Shown in pieces: positions 30,898 to 41,702 of a stretch of 64,000 nucleotides of DNA (positions are counted from its first letter, which is position 1; the number at the start of each line of letters is the position of its first letter). The notes beneath the pieces are model-generated. The model saw only the letters and a program-made list of their open reading frames with translations. It did no database searches and was not told the DNA's origin. Source of the stretch: Pseudomonas fluvialis (lineage in GTDB: Bacteria; Pseudomonadota; Gammaproteobacteria; Pseudomonadales; Pseudomonadaceae); assembly GCF_002234375.1 (NCBI RefSeq), contig NZ_NMQV01000009.1, positions 1 to 64,000 of the forward strand, in the 5' to 3' direction. The translations under genes and the position numbers were made by a program.

Positions 30898-31878
30898 TTA
30901 TTCCGTCCAGTAAACCTTGTCGAGCAGCTCTTCGGGTAGCTGGAGTTGCCACCTGGCCAGGCCCGAACGGCTGAACAGGTACTGGCCATTTTCCGCAGCG
31001 CGTGGGGTCAGGCTGGATGGCTTGGCGCCTGCGAGAATCTCCAGGGCCAGGCTGGCAGCGGCTTCCCCCTGTACCTGGCCGAATTGCACCAGGCCGCCAA
31101 TGGCCTTGTCCGGGCCGACGCTGAAGTCCCAGAAGGCAAAGGGGGGGATCGGGCTGTGCTGTGCTGTCCAGGCGAGCACCTGCTGGCCGTCCATGACCCT
31201 GTCGTGTTCATCGCGCAGGGTCTGGTAGAGACCGATGATCAGTGCGTCATAACCCTGTTGGCGCGCCTGAGAAACGCGTGCCTGCCAGTCATCGAACTGG
31301 CTGACCTGATGGATGTCGGCGCTGACCGCGCCGACCTGATAGTGGCGCCGGTCGGCAAAGCTTTCACGGATGGCCACTGCCGAAGTGATGTCGCTGTCGA
31401 ACAACACCAGTACGCGGCGCAGTTCGGGCCCCATGATGCGTTGTAGTTCGACGATCGAGCGGCGGAACAGTGGGCGTTCCAGAACGCCGGTGACCAGCGG
31501 CAGTTGCTGTAGGCCGAGCAGGCGAGGGTTGTCGTTCAGGCCGAGAAATACTGTCGGGGTGCCATGCTCGTTGAGACGTTTGGCGAGCAGGCGAATGGCT
31601 GCATCATCCGCGAGGATCACCAGGCGTGGCTTGCTCTGTAGAAAAAATTGCCAGGCGGCTTCGGCGCGTGCGGCATGCTCTTCCACGGGCAAGCGCTTGG
31701 TATCCATGGCAAAGCGCAGCAGGCGGTGCTGTTCGCCGAGCTTGCTGTGCAGGCCATGGATATAGCTTTGATCCCAGGGGTAGCCGTCGTGGTAGCTCTG
31801 GATCAGCAGTAGGTCGTCAGCTTGCGTCGTGAGTGCCGGTAGGAGTAGCGCAGCGAGTAACAGTCGAGTGAAGCGCAT
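30898..31878 (-). CDS. Orphan periplasmic binding protein-like (ABC_sub_bind type)
   Basis: A 326-residue exported protein with a Sec signal (MRFTRLLLAALLLPALTTQA-DD). The body begins DLLLIQSYHDGYPWDQSYIHGL and continues with two alternating alpha/beta lobes (TPTVFLGLNDNPRLL; VLVLFDSDITSAVAIRE; GYDALIIGLYQTL), resembling the ABC_sub_bind periplasmic-binding fold. There is no permease or ATPase nearby, so it is unlikely to serve an ordinary importer. Similar stand-alone domains often act as inputs of sensor kinases or GGDEF proteins. Ligand unknown. It converges on fadA and lies downstream of the AraC-type gene on the same strand, 50 bases away. Confidence 0.75.
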   Translation of the reverse strand: MRFTRLLLAALLLPALTTQADDLLLIQSYHDGYPWDQSYIHGLHSKLGEQHRLLRFAMDTKRLPVEEHAARAEAAWQFFLQSKPRLVILADDAAIRLLAKRLNEHGTPTVFLGLNDNPRLLGLQQLPLVTGVLERPLFRRSIVELQRIMGPELRRVLVLFDSDITSAVAIRESFADRRHYQVGAVSADIHQVSQFDDWQARVSQARQQGYDALIIGLYQTLRDEHDRVMDGQQVLAWTAQHSPIPPFAFWDFSVGPDKAIGGLVQFGQVQGEAAASLALEILAGAKPSSLTPRAAENGQYLFSRSGLARWQLQLPEELLDKVYWTE

Positions 31879-31928
31879 GGCGTCTTCCTTGCCGGTGCAG
31901 TGGCTACATCATAGCGTGTCAGTGCGGT

Positions 31929-32978
31929 TCAGGCCGACTGCCGCTGTGATCGGCGATATTCACCTGGGGTTGTGCTGCTCCAGCGCTTGAAAGCCCGCTG
32001 GAAGGCTGCGGCCGAGGTAAAGCCGAGCAGATAGGCAATCTCGCCAAAGGCCAGTTCAGTGTCGCGGATATAGGTCATGGCCAGGTCGCGGCGCGTATCG
32101 TTAAGCAGTTGACGAAACTGAGTGCCTTCCTCGGCCAGACGGCGGCGCAAGGTCCAGGCCGGTATCTGCAGGCGTCGCGCAATGTCTGCAAGGGTCGGTT
32201 CGTGCCCCTGTAGCAATGGGCCGAGCAGTTGGCCAACGCGTTCGCTCAGGTTGCGTGTGCGGGTGCGTTGCTGCAAGGCTTCTTCGCAGAGTTGCAGAAG
32301 GTGCTGCCAGGTGCTCGGGCAGTGTTGCGGGTTGCGCAGCGCCAGACTGGTCTGGCTCAGGCGCAAGCGATTGGCCTTGGCACTGAACTCTACCGGGCAC
32401 TGAAACAGGGGCGAATAGCGTTCGCTGTAGTCTGGTGCAGTGAATTCGATTTCGACACGTTCGATAGGCAGGCACCGGCCCGGCGGCTGGGCGCACAGCT
32501 GGCTCAGTTGGCAGGCCCAGCTGGCCAGTACCGAATCGACCACAAAGCGGTTATAGCTGTTGTAGGGGCTGATCGAGTAGAAGCACAGCCAGGCGCCACC
32601 GCTGTCTTCGAGAAAGCTCGATTGCCCTCGGTAGTTGTGGGCATACAAAGGTTCGAAACGAGTCAGCACCCGTGCGGCTTCGCGCACGTTGGGGGCCTGT
32701 GCGGCGGTTATGCCGGCCAGGCCTGCCTGACTGAAATGGCTGAGTTCGCCCATCAGCAGGCCCAGTGCCGGGTTGCTGGTGAGGCTGATGGCGGCATGTC
32801 CCAGGTGCATGAAGCGCGGGATGGACAAGCGTGCCTGTGCCTCGCTGAGGCGTGCGGGATCGAGGCCAAACTGGGCGAGCAGCTGGCTACCGGATTGCCC
32901 GCAGTGTTCGACGGCTTGCGCCAGGCTTTGGGTAAAGGCCACCGACAGGTCGCCGAGGCGAATGCGCGGTCGGTTCAT
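31929..32978 (-). CDS. AraC-family transcriptional regulator
   Basis: A 349-residue regulator with an N-terminal arabinose_bd-type domain (as in the OruR-type branch of the family) and a C-terminal pair of helix-turn-helix motifs at about residues 250-345 (PTLADIARRLQIPAWTLRRRLAEEG and LAFGEIAYLLGFTSAAAFQRAFKRW). The ATG at 32978 overlaps the stop codon of the upstream nitrilase-like gene (ATGA), indicating translational coupling; the much longer open frame upstream is not coding. Its target and effector are unknown, possibly the neighbouring genes. Confidence 0.88.
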   Translation of the reverse strand: MNRPRIRLGDLSVAFTQSLAQAVEHCGQSGSQLLAQFGLDPARLSEAQARLSIPRFMHLGHAAISLTSNPALGLLMGELSHFSQAGLAGITAAQAPNVREAARVLTRFEPLYAHNYRGQSSFLEDSGGAWLCFYSISPYNSYNRFVVDSVLASWACQLSQLCAQPPGRCLPIERVEIEFTAPDYSERYSPLFQCPVEFSAKANRLRLSQTSLALRNPQHCPSTWQHLLQLCEEALQQRTRTRNLSERVGQLLGPLLQGHEPTLADIARRLQIPAWTLRRRLAEEGTQFRQLLNDTRRDLAMTYIRDTELAFGEIAYLLGFTSAAAFQRAFKRWSSTTPGEYRRSQRQSA

Positions 32979-33802
32979 GGCTGGAGTGGGTGCGCCTGTA
33001 GTTGGCTGACCGCTGGGCGGCTGTTGCTGTGCTGGCTGCCGGGTAGGGGCCAGGGCAGGCTGGCCTGCTCCAGGGAAATGGCTGCTGTATGGCCAAGCTG
33101 GCGAAGCATCTGCGCCTGCAATTGACCGGGAGGTGTATGGGCGTCCCAGGGCTGTTGCTGCGGTGGTAGCAAGAGAGTGCCATCGGCAGCGCAGGCCAGG
33201 CCGACTTGCTGCCAGGCACCGCGGCCATTTGTATGCAGGCGTCCGTCGCGGTATTCGGCGGCGGGCAACAGCAGGCTGCCGGCCAGCAGCGAAACCTGGA
33301 ACTCGCTGGCCAGCTGGCGACACAGCCACAGATAATCGTCTGCCAGGCGTTGTGCCTTGTGGCGTATCAGTTGCTGGGGCAGCTGTTCGCCCTGCAGTTT
33401 GCCTTGCAGCCACAGCAAAGGATGGCTTAGACCGAGCAGGGGCAGCGCCTCGCTGAGTTGCTGTGCCGCATACAGCTGGGGTTTCTCCTCCTGCAGAAAC
33501 AGCCAGCTGGCAATGTGCTCGGGCAAGACCAGCAGGTTGTCGGAGGACATCAGCTGAGCTTCCTGAGCCTGGCGCAACAGTCCCGCCAGTTTGCCATGCA
33601 GGGTGGCGAGATCGCGGTAGTCACTGCTGTAGAGACGTGGCTGCAAATCCAGCAGAAAGGGCGCCGGCTGCGCGCTGGTCAGTATATGTAGACGCAGGTC
33701 ACTGAGCTGGTAGCTGGCTGTACGTTGTTGTGTCCAGTATGCGTAGCCCAAGATGGCGAAGGCCAAGAGCAGGAGGGCAAGCCAGAGAGCAAATCGGCGC
33801 AT
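32975..33802 (-). CDS. Truncated nitrilase-superfamily protein, membrane anchored
   Basis: A 275-residue protein with an N-terminal membrane helix (about residues 4-22). Residues 88-100 (DNLLVLPEHIASW) look like the first catalytic motif of carbon-nitrogen hydrolases, with Glu95, and SLLAGSLLLPAAEYRDGR resembles the strand that follows. The catalytic Lys motif and the Cys motif (normally around a C-x-D/E segment later in the chain) are missing; after about residue 215 the sequence loses resemblance. I recall fuller relatives of ~370 residues in other Pseudomonas, so this copy is shortened and probably inactive. Yet the frame is intact and its TGA overlaps the start of the AraC gene. The family call is from sequence character and memory only. 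Confidence 0.6.
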   Translation of the reverse strand: MRRFALWLALLLLAFAILGYAYWTQQRTASYQLSDLRLHILTSAQPAPFLLDLQPRLYSSDYRDLATLHGKLAGLLRQAQEAQLMSSDNLLVLPEHIASWLFLQEEKPQLYAAQQLSEALPLLGLSHPLLWLQGKLQGEQLPQQLIRHKAQRLADDYLWLCRQLASEFQVSLLAGSLLLPAAEYRDGRLHTNGRGAWQQVGLACAADGTLLLPPQQQPWDAHTPPGQLQAQMLRQLGHTAAISLEQASLPWPLPGSQHSNSRPAVSQLQAHPLQP

Positions 33803-33983
33803 GGGGTGGTTGCAACGGAATGTGATGGCTCAGGGTAGGAGAAGTGTCTGGTAAAGCCAAGAGCTGCGTGTCTCTTAAGATCATTAACTTGTTATTTTTG
33901 GTCATTGAGGCTGTCGGGAAGGCTGATTATCGTCTATGCCATAACCGACTGTAGCGCCGCGACGCTGCAGCTATCCCGTGTAA

Positions 33984-36047
<2,064 letters not shown>

Positions 36048-36323
36048 CCTGCAGGCCAGCCTGCCGCGTGGTGGGCTGGCCTGACCCGCATCACAGTTTT
36101 TCCTGTCGACCTGTTGGCCAGGCACTCCGCTCCGGAGGCCTGCCAACCGGGTCACATTGCCCGCGTTGGCAATTCCCCTAGACTCGCTGAAAAAGCGTCA
36201 AGGCACCGAGGGCGAGCCGGGTTGGCGAACCTGCGCTGAACCTTAGTAGCGACGCACTTGCCTGTTGCACTATGGCTGACCGTTGTTGTCCGAGCGGATG
36301 GACGGTCGAGTCTGGAGATGATC

Positions 36324-37691
36324 ATGAGCGTGCAAAGCAAACCGCAGATGGTTGAGGCCGTGCTGTTCTTCAACGAGCGCGGCATTTGCAAGGAGATGTT
36401 TTATCCCGAGTTTGAGGCCATGCTCGATGGCGTGGTGAACTTTGCCGAGTTTGCTGACCGGCAGATGCGGGCGGCCTATGTGTTGATCAATCCGCGGCTG
36501 TTGATTCGCTCGCTGGTGCTGTTCTACCTGGACTTCGACGAGCAGGGGAGAGCCGATACCGGCTGGAACATCCCGCTGCGTCATCTGGCGGAGAAGGCCG
36601 GCCGTGGCCCGGATTTGGGGGCAGGGCCGATTCGTCTGGCCTGCCGCAGCCAGTGCCCGGTGTCCTGGCACCAGATGCACCTCTGGGATCCCAGCCTGGC
36701 ACCCACCCAGAATGATCTGGTACTGCTGCGCGATGCCGTGAAACGCAACAACCTCGGTGTGCTGGTCGAGGAAGACAGTGCGCCGGTTGAACTGGGCCGT
36801 CTGCAGGTGGCTTCGGAGGATCGCTGGTATGCCAAGCCGGACGCCGAGCGCGAGGAGGCCGCGCGCTTGGCCGAGCAGTTGGAGCAGGAGCATCGCCAGA
36901 AAACCGCCCAGTTGATCAAGCAGCAGCGACTGCGCATCACCAGCCTGATCGCCCAGCATGAGGAAGAGCTGGCCAAGGCACGGCTGGCTGCTGAGCAGCA
37001 GCTGGCACCGTTGCAGGAGCAGTTGTTGCAGTTCCAGCAACAACTTAAACAGCAGCAGGCACTCAATCAGAACCTCAAGCAGCAGATTCAGGCGCAGAGT
37101 GACAGTTTTGCCCAAGCGCGCCAGGAGATGCAGGAGCAACTGCGCAGCATCGAACACAGCGGTCAAACGGAAAACGATAGCCTGCGCAGCCAGTACGAGG
37201 CCGAGCTGCAGGCCAAGGTGCGTGCGGCCGTGGTCGAGTACAAGGAGCAGATTGCCATTCGCGACATGGAGCTGGCCTATCGCCATGAACAGGATGCTCA
37301 GGCGCAGGCGGAAATCCAGCGTCTGCGCCAGCAGTGCGAGCACTTGGCCAGCCAGGGCGGCGAGCAGATACTTGAGCGTCTGTCGCGACTAGGCGTGGTG
37401 TTCGTCGCCTATCATCCGGGCGCGGGGCACCTGACCATCCCTCTGCAAGACATGGCGCGCTATCAGGACAACCCGGTAGGCTACGCAGCCAGTAAGTGTT
37501 TTGTGGCCGAAGGGCAGTATCGCAAGTGGTTGGCGCACTATCAGGAGCCGACGTGCGAGGCCAGTCTGGCCAATGGCGAGCGGTGTGCGATGCCCCTGGA
37601 TCGGGTCGACACGCCGAGCCGTTTTGTCGATGGGGATAGCAATTGCTGCTCACGCCACAAGGTTGCCTCTCGGGTAAAAAGCCAGGCCTGA
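36324..37691 (+). CDS. Conserved coiled-coil protein of unknown function
   Basis: A 455-residue cytoplasmic protein. The first ~175 residues are a conserved globular domain (VEAVLFFNERGICKEMFYPEFEAMLDGV..., PVSWHQMHLWDP). Residues ~180-375 are a long glutamine- and glutamate-rich coiled coil (LAEQLEQEHRQKTAQLIKQQ and on), and the last ~80 residues are a small Cys/His-containing domain (CEASLANGERC, CCSRHK) that might bind metal. Homologues before the ACC-deaminase-like and nadK genes are, from memory, often labelled chromosome partitioning proteins without evidence I can see. ATG 36324 with GGAG seven bases before. Role unknown. Confidence 0.85.
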   Translation: MSVQSKPQMVEAVLFFNERGICKEMFYPEFEAMLDGVVNFAEFADRQMRAAYVLINPRLLIRSLVLFYLDFDEQGRADTGWNIPLRHLAEKAGRGPDLGAGPIRLACRSQCPVSWHQMHLWDPSLAPTQNDLVLLRDAVKRNNLGVLVEEDSAPVELGRLQVASEDRWYAKPDAEREEAARLAEQLEQEHRQKTAQLIKQQRLRITSLIAQHEEELAKARLAAEQQLAPLQEQLLQFQQQLKQQQALNQNLKQQIQAQSDSFAQARQEMQEQLRSIEHSGQTENDSLRSQYEAELQAKVRAAVVEYKEQIAIRDMELAYRHEQDAQAQAEIQRLRQQCEHLASQGGEQILERLSRLGVVFVAYHPGAGHLTIPLQDMARYQDNPVGYAASKCFVAEGQYRKWLAHYQEPTCEASLANGERCAMPLDRVDTPSRFVDGDSNCCSRHKVASRVKSQA

Positions 37692-38641
37692 ACCTGCTGC
37701 GTGATGTTCCGGTAGCGTTGCAGCGGGTGAATAGCGACTGGTTGCAGCAGGCCGGTGTTGAGCTGGCCGTGTTGCGACTGGATCAACTGGATCCCGTGCT
37801 GTCCGGCAACAAGCCGTTCAAACTGGCCGGCTACCTGCAGCTGGCTCTATCTCAGGGTGCCTGTGGCCTGCTCAGCGTGGGCGGCGCACACTCCAATCAC
37901 CTGCATGCCCTGGCTGCACTGGCTAAGGAACAGGGCTTGCCCTGTGTCGGTTTGCTGCGCGGCGAGCCGCAGCAGACGCCTACCGTAATGGATCTGCAGG
38001 CTTGGGGTATGACCCTGCACTGGTTGAGTCACGGAGATTATCGTCAGCGCCACCATGAATCTTTCTGGCCTGCCTGGCAGGCACGCTATCCCGGTTATCT
38101 GCTGATTGGCGAAGGTGGCAGCGGTGCACCTGGCCTGTCGGGCTGCGCGATGATTGTCGAGCACCTGCGTGCCGGGTTGGCAGGTATTGGCTGGTCTGAC
38201 TATGACGCGCTGTGGCTCGCTGTGGGCAGTGGCACAACCTTGGCCGGCCTGGTGTTGGCCGAGCAGGGCGCGCATCCGTTGTGGGGCGCGCTGGCGCTGC
38301 CGCCGCGCTATCAGCCACAGCGGCAGATCGAGGCGTTGCTGGCTGAGGCAGGCTGCCCGGCAGGTGGTTATCAGCTGGTGGATGCCAGCCTGGGAGGCTT
38401 TGCTAGAGTCAATGCAGAGCTGCTGCAGAGCATGGGTGATTTTACCCGGCACAGCGGTATACCTTTGGAGCCGATTTATACCGGCAAGGCCTTGCTGGCA
38501 TTGCGCCAATATGTGCAGCGGGGTTACTTTCCACCAGGAACCCGCCTGGTCATGCTGCACACTGGCGGTTTGCAAGGCGTGCGTGCCCTGCAGACCGATG
38601 ATCGGCAAGGGTGCAACCCGCAGGAAGCCCGTGATGAATGA
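37643..38641 (+). CDS. PLP-dependent ACC deaminase / D-cysteine desulfhydrase family protein
   Basis: A 332-residue fold-type II PLP enzyme. The PLP lysine motif is SGNKPFKLAGYL (about residue 55), followed by SVGGAHSNHLHALAALAKEQG with the typical Ser/Asn substrate loop, and VGSGTTLAGLVLA for the phosphate. This group includes D-cysteine desulfhydrase and ACC deaminase; the exact substrate cannot be told. The start is a TTG at 37643 with GGGGA upstream, overlapping the coiled-coil gene by 49 bases; the only later alternatives (GTG near 37727) would remove conserved residues. Its stop overlaps the next gene by 8 bases. Confidence 0.85.
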   Translation: MLLTPQGCLSGKKPGLNLLRDVPVALQRVNSDWLQQAGVELAVLRLDQLDPVLSGNKPFKLAGYLQLALSQGACGLLSVGGAHSNHLHALAALAKEQGLPCVGLLRGEPQQTPTVMDLQAWGMTLHWLSHGDYRQRHHESFWPAWQARYPGYLLIGEGGSGAPGLSGCAMIVEHLRAGLAGIGWSDYDALWLAVGSGTTLAGLVLAEQGAHPLWGALALPPRYQPQRQIEALLAEAGCPAGGYQLVDASLGGFARVNAELLQSMGDFTRHSGIPLEPIYTGKALLALRQYVQRGYFPPGTRLVMLHTGGLQGVRALQTDDRQGCNPQEARDE

Positions 38642-39743
38642 CGCCTTGACCCCGGCTCAGTTGCGTAGTTTGACGCCGCTGAACATGCTTTCCGAGCAGC
38701 AGTGGCGCGAGTTGCGCACGCAACTGGTGCCGCAGCATGTATTGGCCGGGCAATTGTTGTTCCGCCGCGGCGATCAGGCGCGCACGACCTATTACCTGCT
38801 CAGTGGCGAGCTGCTACTGGAAGATGCTGATGGCTGCGAGGAGCGTCTGCAGGCTGGCACTGTCGCCAGCTGCCATCCGTTGTCGCCGGCCTTGCCGCGT
38901 GTGCAGCAGGCTCGAGCCCTGAGTGACGTCAGTGTGCTGGTGCTGGACAGTGCCACGCTGACTCGTCTACTGACCTGGCATTCCGCCTTGCAGGGGTTGT
39001 TGCTGGAGTTGCAGCAGGATGGCGAGGATCTTGAGTGGTTACAGCGCCTGCTGGCCAATCCGTTGTTTGCTCGTGTTCCTCCCGCCAACGTGCGTGCCAT
39101 GCTGGGTCGTCTGCAGCCGGTTACGCTGCCGGCGGGCAGTGTGGTGCTACAGGAAGGTGAGCAGGGTGATTGCTGCTATTTCCTCAAGCAGGGGCGGGCC
39201 GAGGTATTACGTGGCAGTGACAGCGAGCGCCAGGTATTGGCCGAGCTGGAGCTGGGTGCCTGTTTCGGTGAAGAAGCCCTGCTGGCCGATCGTCCGCGCA
39301 ATGCCAGCGTCACGCTGCTGGAAGATAGCCTGTTGTTGCGCCTGGATCGCCAGGATTTCGTGGCGCTGCTCAAGGCACCGGTAGTCGATCAGCTGTCGCT
39401 GGGCGAGGCCTCGCGTCTGCTGGCGCAGGGGGCGGCCTGGCTGGACGTGCGCCTGCAGGATGAATACCAGCAGGCGCATGCAGCTCAGGCGTTGAACATG
39501 CCGTTGCACCTGCTGCGCCTCAAGGCACGCCTGCTGGACAAGGAGCGCAGTTACATCTGCTACTGCGACAGCGGCAAGCGCAGTGCCAATGCCGTCTACC
39601 TATTGGCTCAGTTGGGTTTCAGTGCCTATGCCCTACGGGATGGTTATGACGCGCTGCCGGCGTTGCAGCGCGATGCGCTGCTTAGCGAGAACGGTGCCGG
39701 CTACCTGGCGCGCAGTGGTGGACGCATCGAGCGTAGTGCCTGA
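38634..39743 (+). CDS. Protein with two cyclic-nucleotide-binding-like domains and a rhodanese domain
   Basis: A 369-residue cytoplasmic protein. An N-terminal cNMP-type beta barrel (about residues 20-120, GQLLFRRGDQARTTYYLLSGELLLE), a second and better one (about 150-250, GSVVLQEGEQGDCCYFLKQGRAEVL and GACFGEEALLADRPRNASVTLLED), and a rhodanese fold (about 265-350) with the loop CYCDSGKRSANAVYLL, whose Cys could carry persulfide. The second barrel keeps the G-E-x-A-L...R-N-A phosphate cassette; Arg is followed by Asn, which fits cAMP-type binding loosely. There is no DNA-binding or kinase output. ATG 38634 with AGGA ahead. Confidence 0.88.
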   Translation: MNDALTPAQLRSLTPLNMLSEQQWRELRTQLVPQHVLAGQLLFRRGDQARTTYYLLSGELLLEDADGCEERLQAGTVASCHPLSPALPRVQQARALSDVSVLVLDSATLTRLLTWHSALQGLLLELQQDGEDLEWLQRLLANPLFARVPPANVRAMLGRLQPVTLPAGSVVLQEGEQGDCCYFLKQGRAEVLRGSDSERQVLAELELGACFGEEALLADRPRNASVTLLEDSLLLRLDRQDFVALLKAPVVDQLSLGEASRLLAQGAAWLDVRLQDEYQQAHAAQALNMPLHLLRLKARLLDKERSYICYCDSGKRSANAVYLLAQLGFSAYALRDGYDALPALQRDALLSENGAGYLARSGGRIERSA

Positions 39744-39828
39744 TCCAGGGCGTTTGCCGGTTTGCTGAGGGATCGTGCTTTCGCCCATAATCGAGCCCTT
39801 TTCGGGCGGTGTGGCAGGCAGGGGTCCC

Positions 39829-40716
39829 ATGGAGCAGTTCCGCAATATCGGCATTATTGGCCGCCTCGGCAGCACCCAGGTGCTTGATAGCATCCGGCGT
39901 CTCAAACGCTTCCTGCTCGACCGCCACCTGCATGTGATTCTTGAAGACACCATTGCCGAAGTGTTGCCAGGGCATGGCCTGCAGACCTGCTCGCGGAAGA
40001 TCCTCGGTGAAGTCTGCGATCTGGTGATCGTGGTGGGCGGCGATGGAAGCATGCTCGGTGCGGCGCGGGCGCTGGCACGTCACAAGGTGCCGGTACTGGG
40101 GATCAATCGGGGTAGCCTGGGCTTTCTGACCGATATCCGCCCGGATGAGCTCGAACAGAAGGTTGCCGAGGTGCTGGATGGCCAGTACCTGGTGGAGAAC
40201 CGCTTTCTGCTGGAGGCCGAGGTGCGTCGGCATGGTGAGGCGATAGGTCAGGGTGACGCCCTGAACGATGTGGTGCTGCACCCGGGCAAGTCGACCCAGT
40301 TGATCGAGTTCGAGCTGTATATCGATGGGCATTTTGTCTGCAGTCAGAAGGCCGACGGGTTGATCGTGGCCACACCGACTGGCTCGACCGCCTATGCGCT
40401 ATCGGCCGGCGGGCCGATCATGCATCCCAAGCTGGATGCGATTGTGGTCGTGCCGATGTATCCGCATACGCTGTCCAGCCGACCGATCGTGGTCGACAGC
40501 AACAGCGAACTACGCATCGTGGTGTCGCCGAATATCGCGATCTACCCGCAGGTATCCTGTGACGGCCAGAATCACTTTACTTGTGCGCCCGGCGATACCA
40601 TCACGGTGTTGAAGAAGCCCCAGAAGCTGCAGCTGATCCATCCGCTCGACCACAACTACTACGAGGTCTGCCGCACCAAGCTGGGCTGGGGGAGCCGCCT
40701 GGGCGGAGGCGATTGA
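39829..40716 (+). CDS. nadK: NAD kinase
   Basis: A 295-residue enzyme that phosphorylates NAD to NADP. The diagnostic GGDGS lies at residues 70-74 (VIVVGGDGSMLGAAR), followed by GINRGSLGFLTDI and the conserved TPTGSTAYALSAGGPI. The start is ATG 39829 (MEQFRNIGIIGRLGS); a longer frame upstream is not needed. Its TGA overlaps the next ATG (TGATG), so the downstream phosphoesterase is co-translated. Confidence 0.97.
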   Translation: MEQFRNIGIIGRLGSTQVLDSIRRLKRFLLDRHLHVILEDTIAEVLPGHGLQTCSRKILGEVCDLVIVVGGDGSMLGAARALARHKVPVLGINRGSLGFLTDIRPDELEQKVAEVLDGQYLVENRFLLEAEVRRHGEAIGQGDALNDVVLHPGKSTQLIEFELYIDGHFVCSQKADGLIVATPTGSTAYALSAGGPIMHPKLDAIVVVPMYPHTLSSRPIVVDSNSELRIVVSPNIAIYPQVSCDGQNHFTCAPGDTITVLKKPQKLQLIHPLDHNYYEVCRTKLGWGSRLGGGD

Positions 40717-41702
40717 TGGACACTCCGCGTGTGCTCGAGGCAGGGCGTGGCTACGACCTGATCGGCGATGTGCATGGTTGTGCACATACCCTGGAGCGCC
40801 TGCTGGAGCAGCTGGGTTACAAGCGCCAGCGGGGTGTCTGGCAGCACCCGCGCCGACAGGCGCTGTTTCTCGGCGATATCATCGATCGTGGGCCGCGTAT
40901 CCGCGAAGCGCTGCACCTGGTGCACGATATGGTCGAGGCCGGGCAGGCCTTGTGCATCATGGGTAATCATGAGTTCAACGCCCTTGGCTGGCACACGCCG
41001 GCTCCGCCGCATAGCGCGTGTCAATTTGTGCGCGAGCATACGCCGCGGCATGCGCGGTTGATCCGCGAAACCCAGCAGCAGTTCGAGGCGCATCCTGTGG
41101 ACTGGCAGGCTTTCCTCGACTGGTTCCTGCAGTTGCCGCTACTGCTGGAGGGTGCACATTTCCGCCTGGTGCATGCCTGTTGGGATCAACAGTTGATTGA
41201 CCAGTTACGTGGTCGTTTTGCCAATGCGCAGGTTGATCAGGCGTTTGTTGCCGAGGCCGCGTTACCAGGCAGCCTGGCTGGCCAGGTGTTCGAGCGATTG
41301 TTGCGTGGTACTGACCTGCCATTGCCTGCGGGTATGACCTTGACCAGTGGTGACGGCTATACCCGGCGTTTCTTCCGCACCAAGTTCTGGGAAGAGGCAC
41401 CGCGCACCTATGGTGATGTGGTCTTCCAGCCCGATGCGTTGCCCGAGCCGGTGGCAGCCATGCCCCTGGGGCCGGGCGAGCGTAGCCGGCTGCTGGCCTA
41501 TGGGGCCGATGAGCCGCTGTTGTTCGTGGGGCACTACTGGCGGCAGGGGCGGCCGGCGCCGATTCGTCCCAACCTGGCCTGCCTAGATTACAGCGCAGTG
41601 AAGTTCGGCAAGCTGGTGGCCTATCGGCTCGATGAGGAGCGCCAGCTGGACCCCGGCAAGTTCTGCTGGGTCGAGGTAGAACGCCCGGAGTTGCCGCAAT
41701 GA
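40716..41702 (+). CDS. Metallophosphoesterase
   Basis: A 328-residue calcineurin-like phosphoesterase. The two-metal site is laid out in order: YDLIGDVHGCAHTLERLL (GD-x-H-G at about residue 17), FLGDIIDRGPR (GD-x2-D-R-G), IMGNHEFNALGW (GN-H-E) and later VHACWD and FVGHYWRQG. It resembles bis(5'-nucleosyl)-tetraphosphatase and PrpE-like enzymes, but the substrate is unclear. It is fused by overlapping stop/start codons to nadK before it and the rhomboid gene after it. Confidence 0.9.
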   Translation: MDTPRVLEAGRGYDLIGDVHGCAHTLERLLEQLGYKRQRGVWQHPRRQALFLGDIIDRGPRIREALHLVHDMVEAGQALCIMGNHEFNALGWHTPAPPHSACQFVREHTPRHARLIRETQQQFEAHPVDWQAFLDWFLQLPLLLEGAHFRLVHACWDQQLIDQLRGRFANAQVDQAFVAEAALPGSLAGQVFERLLRGTDLPLPAGMTLTSGDGYTRRFFRTKFWEEAPRTYGDVVFQPDALPEPVAAMPLGPGERSRLLAYGADEPLLFVGHYWRQGRPAPIRPNLACLDYSAVKFGKLVAYRLDEERQLDPGKFCWVEVERPELPQ

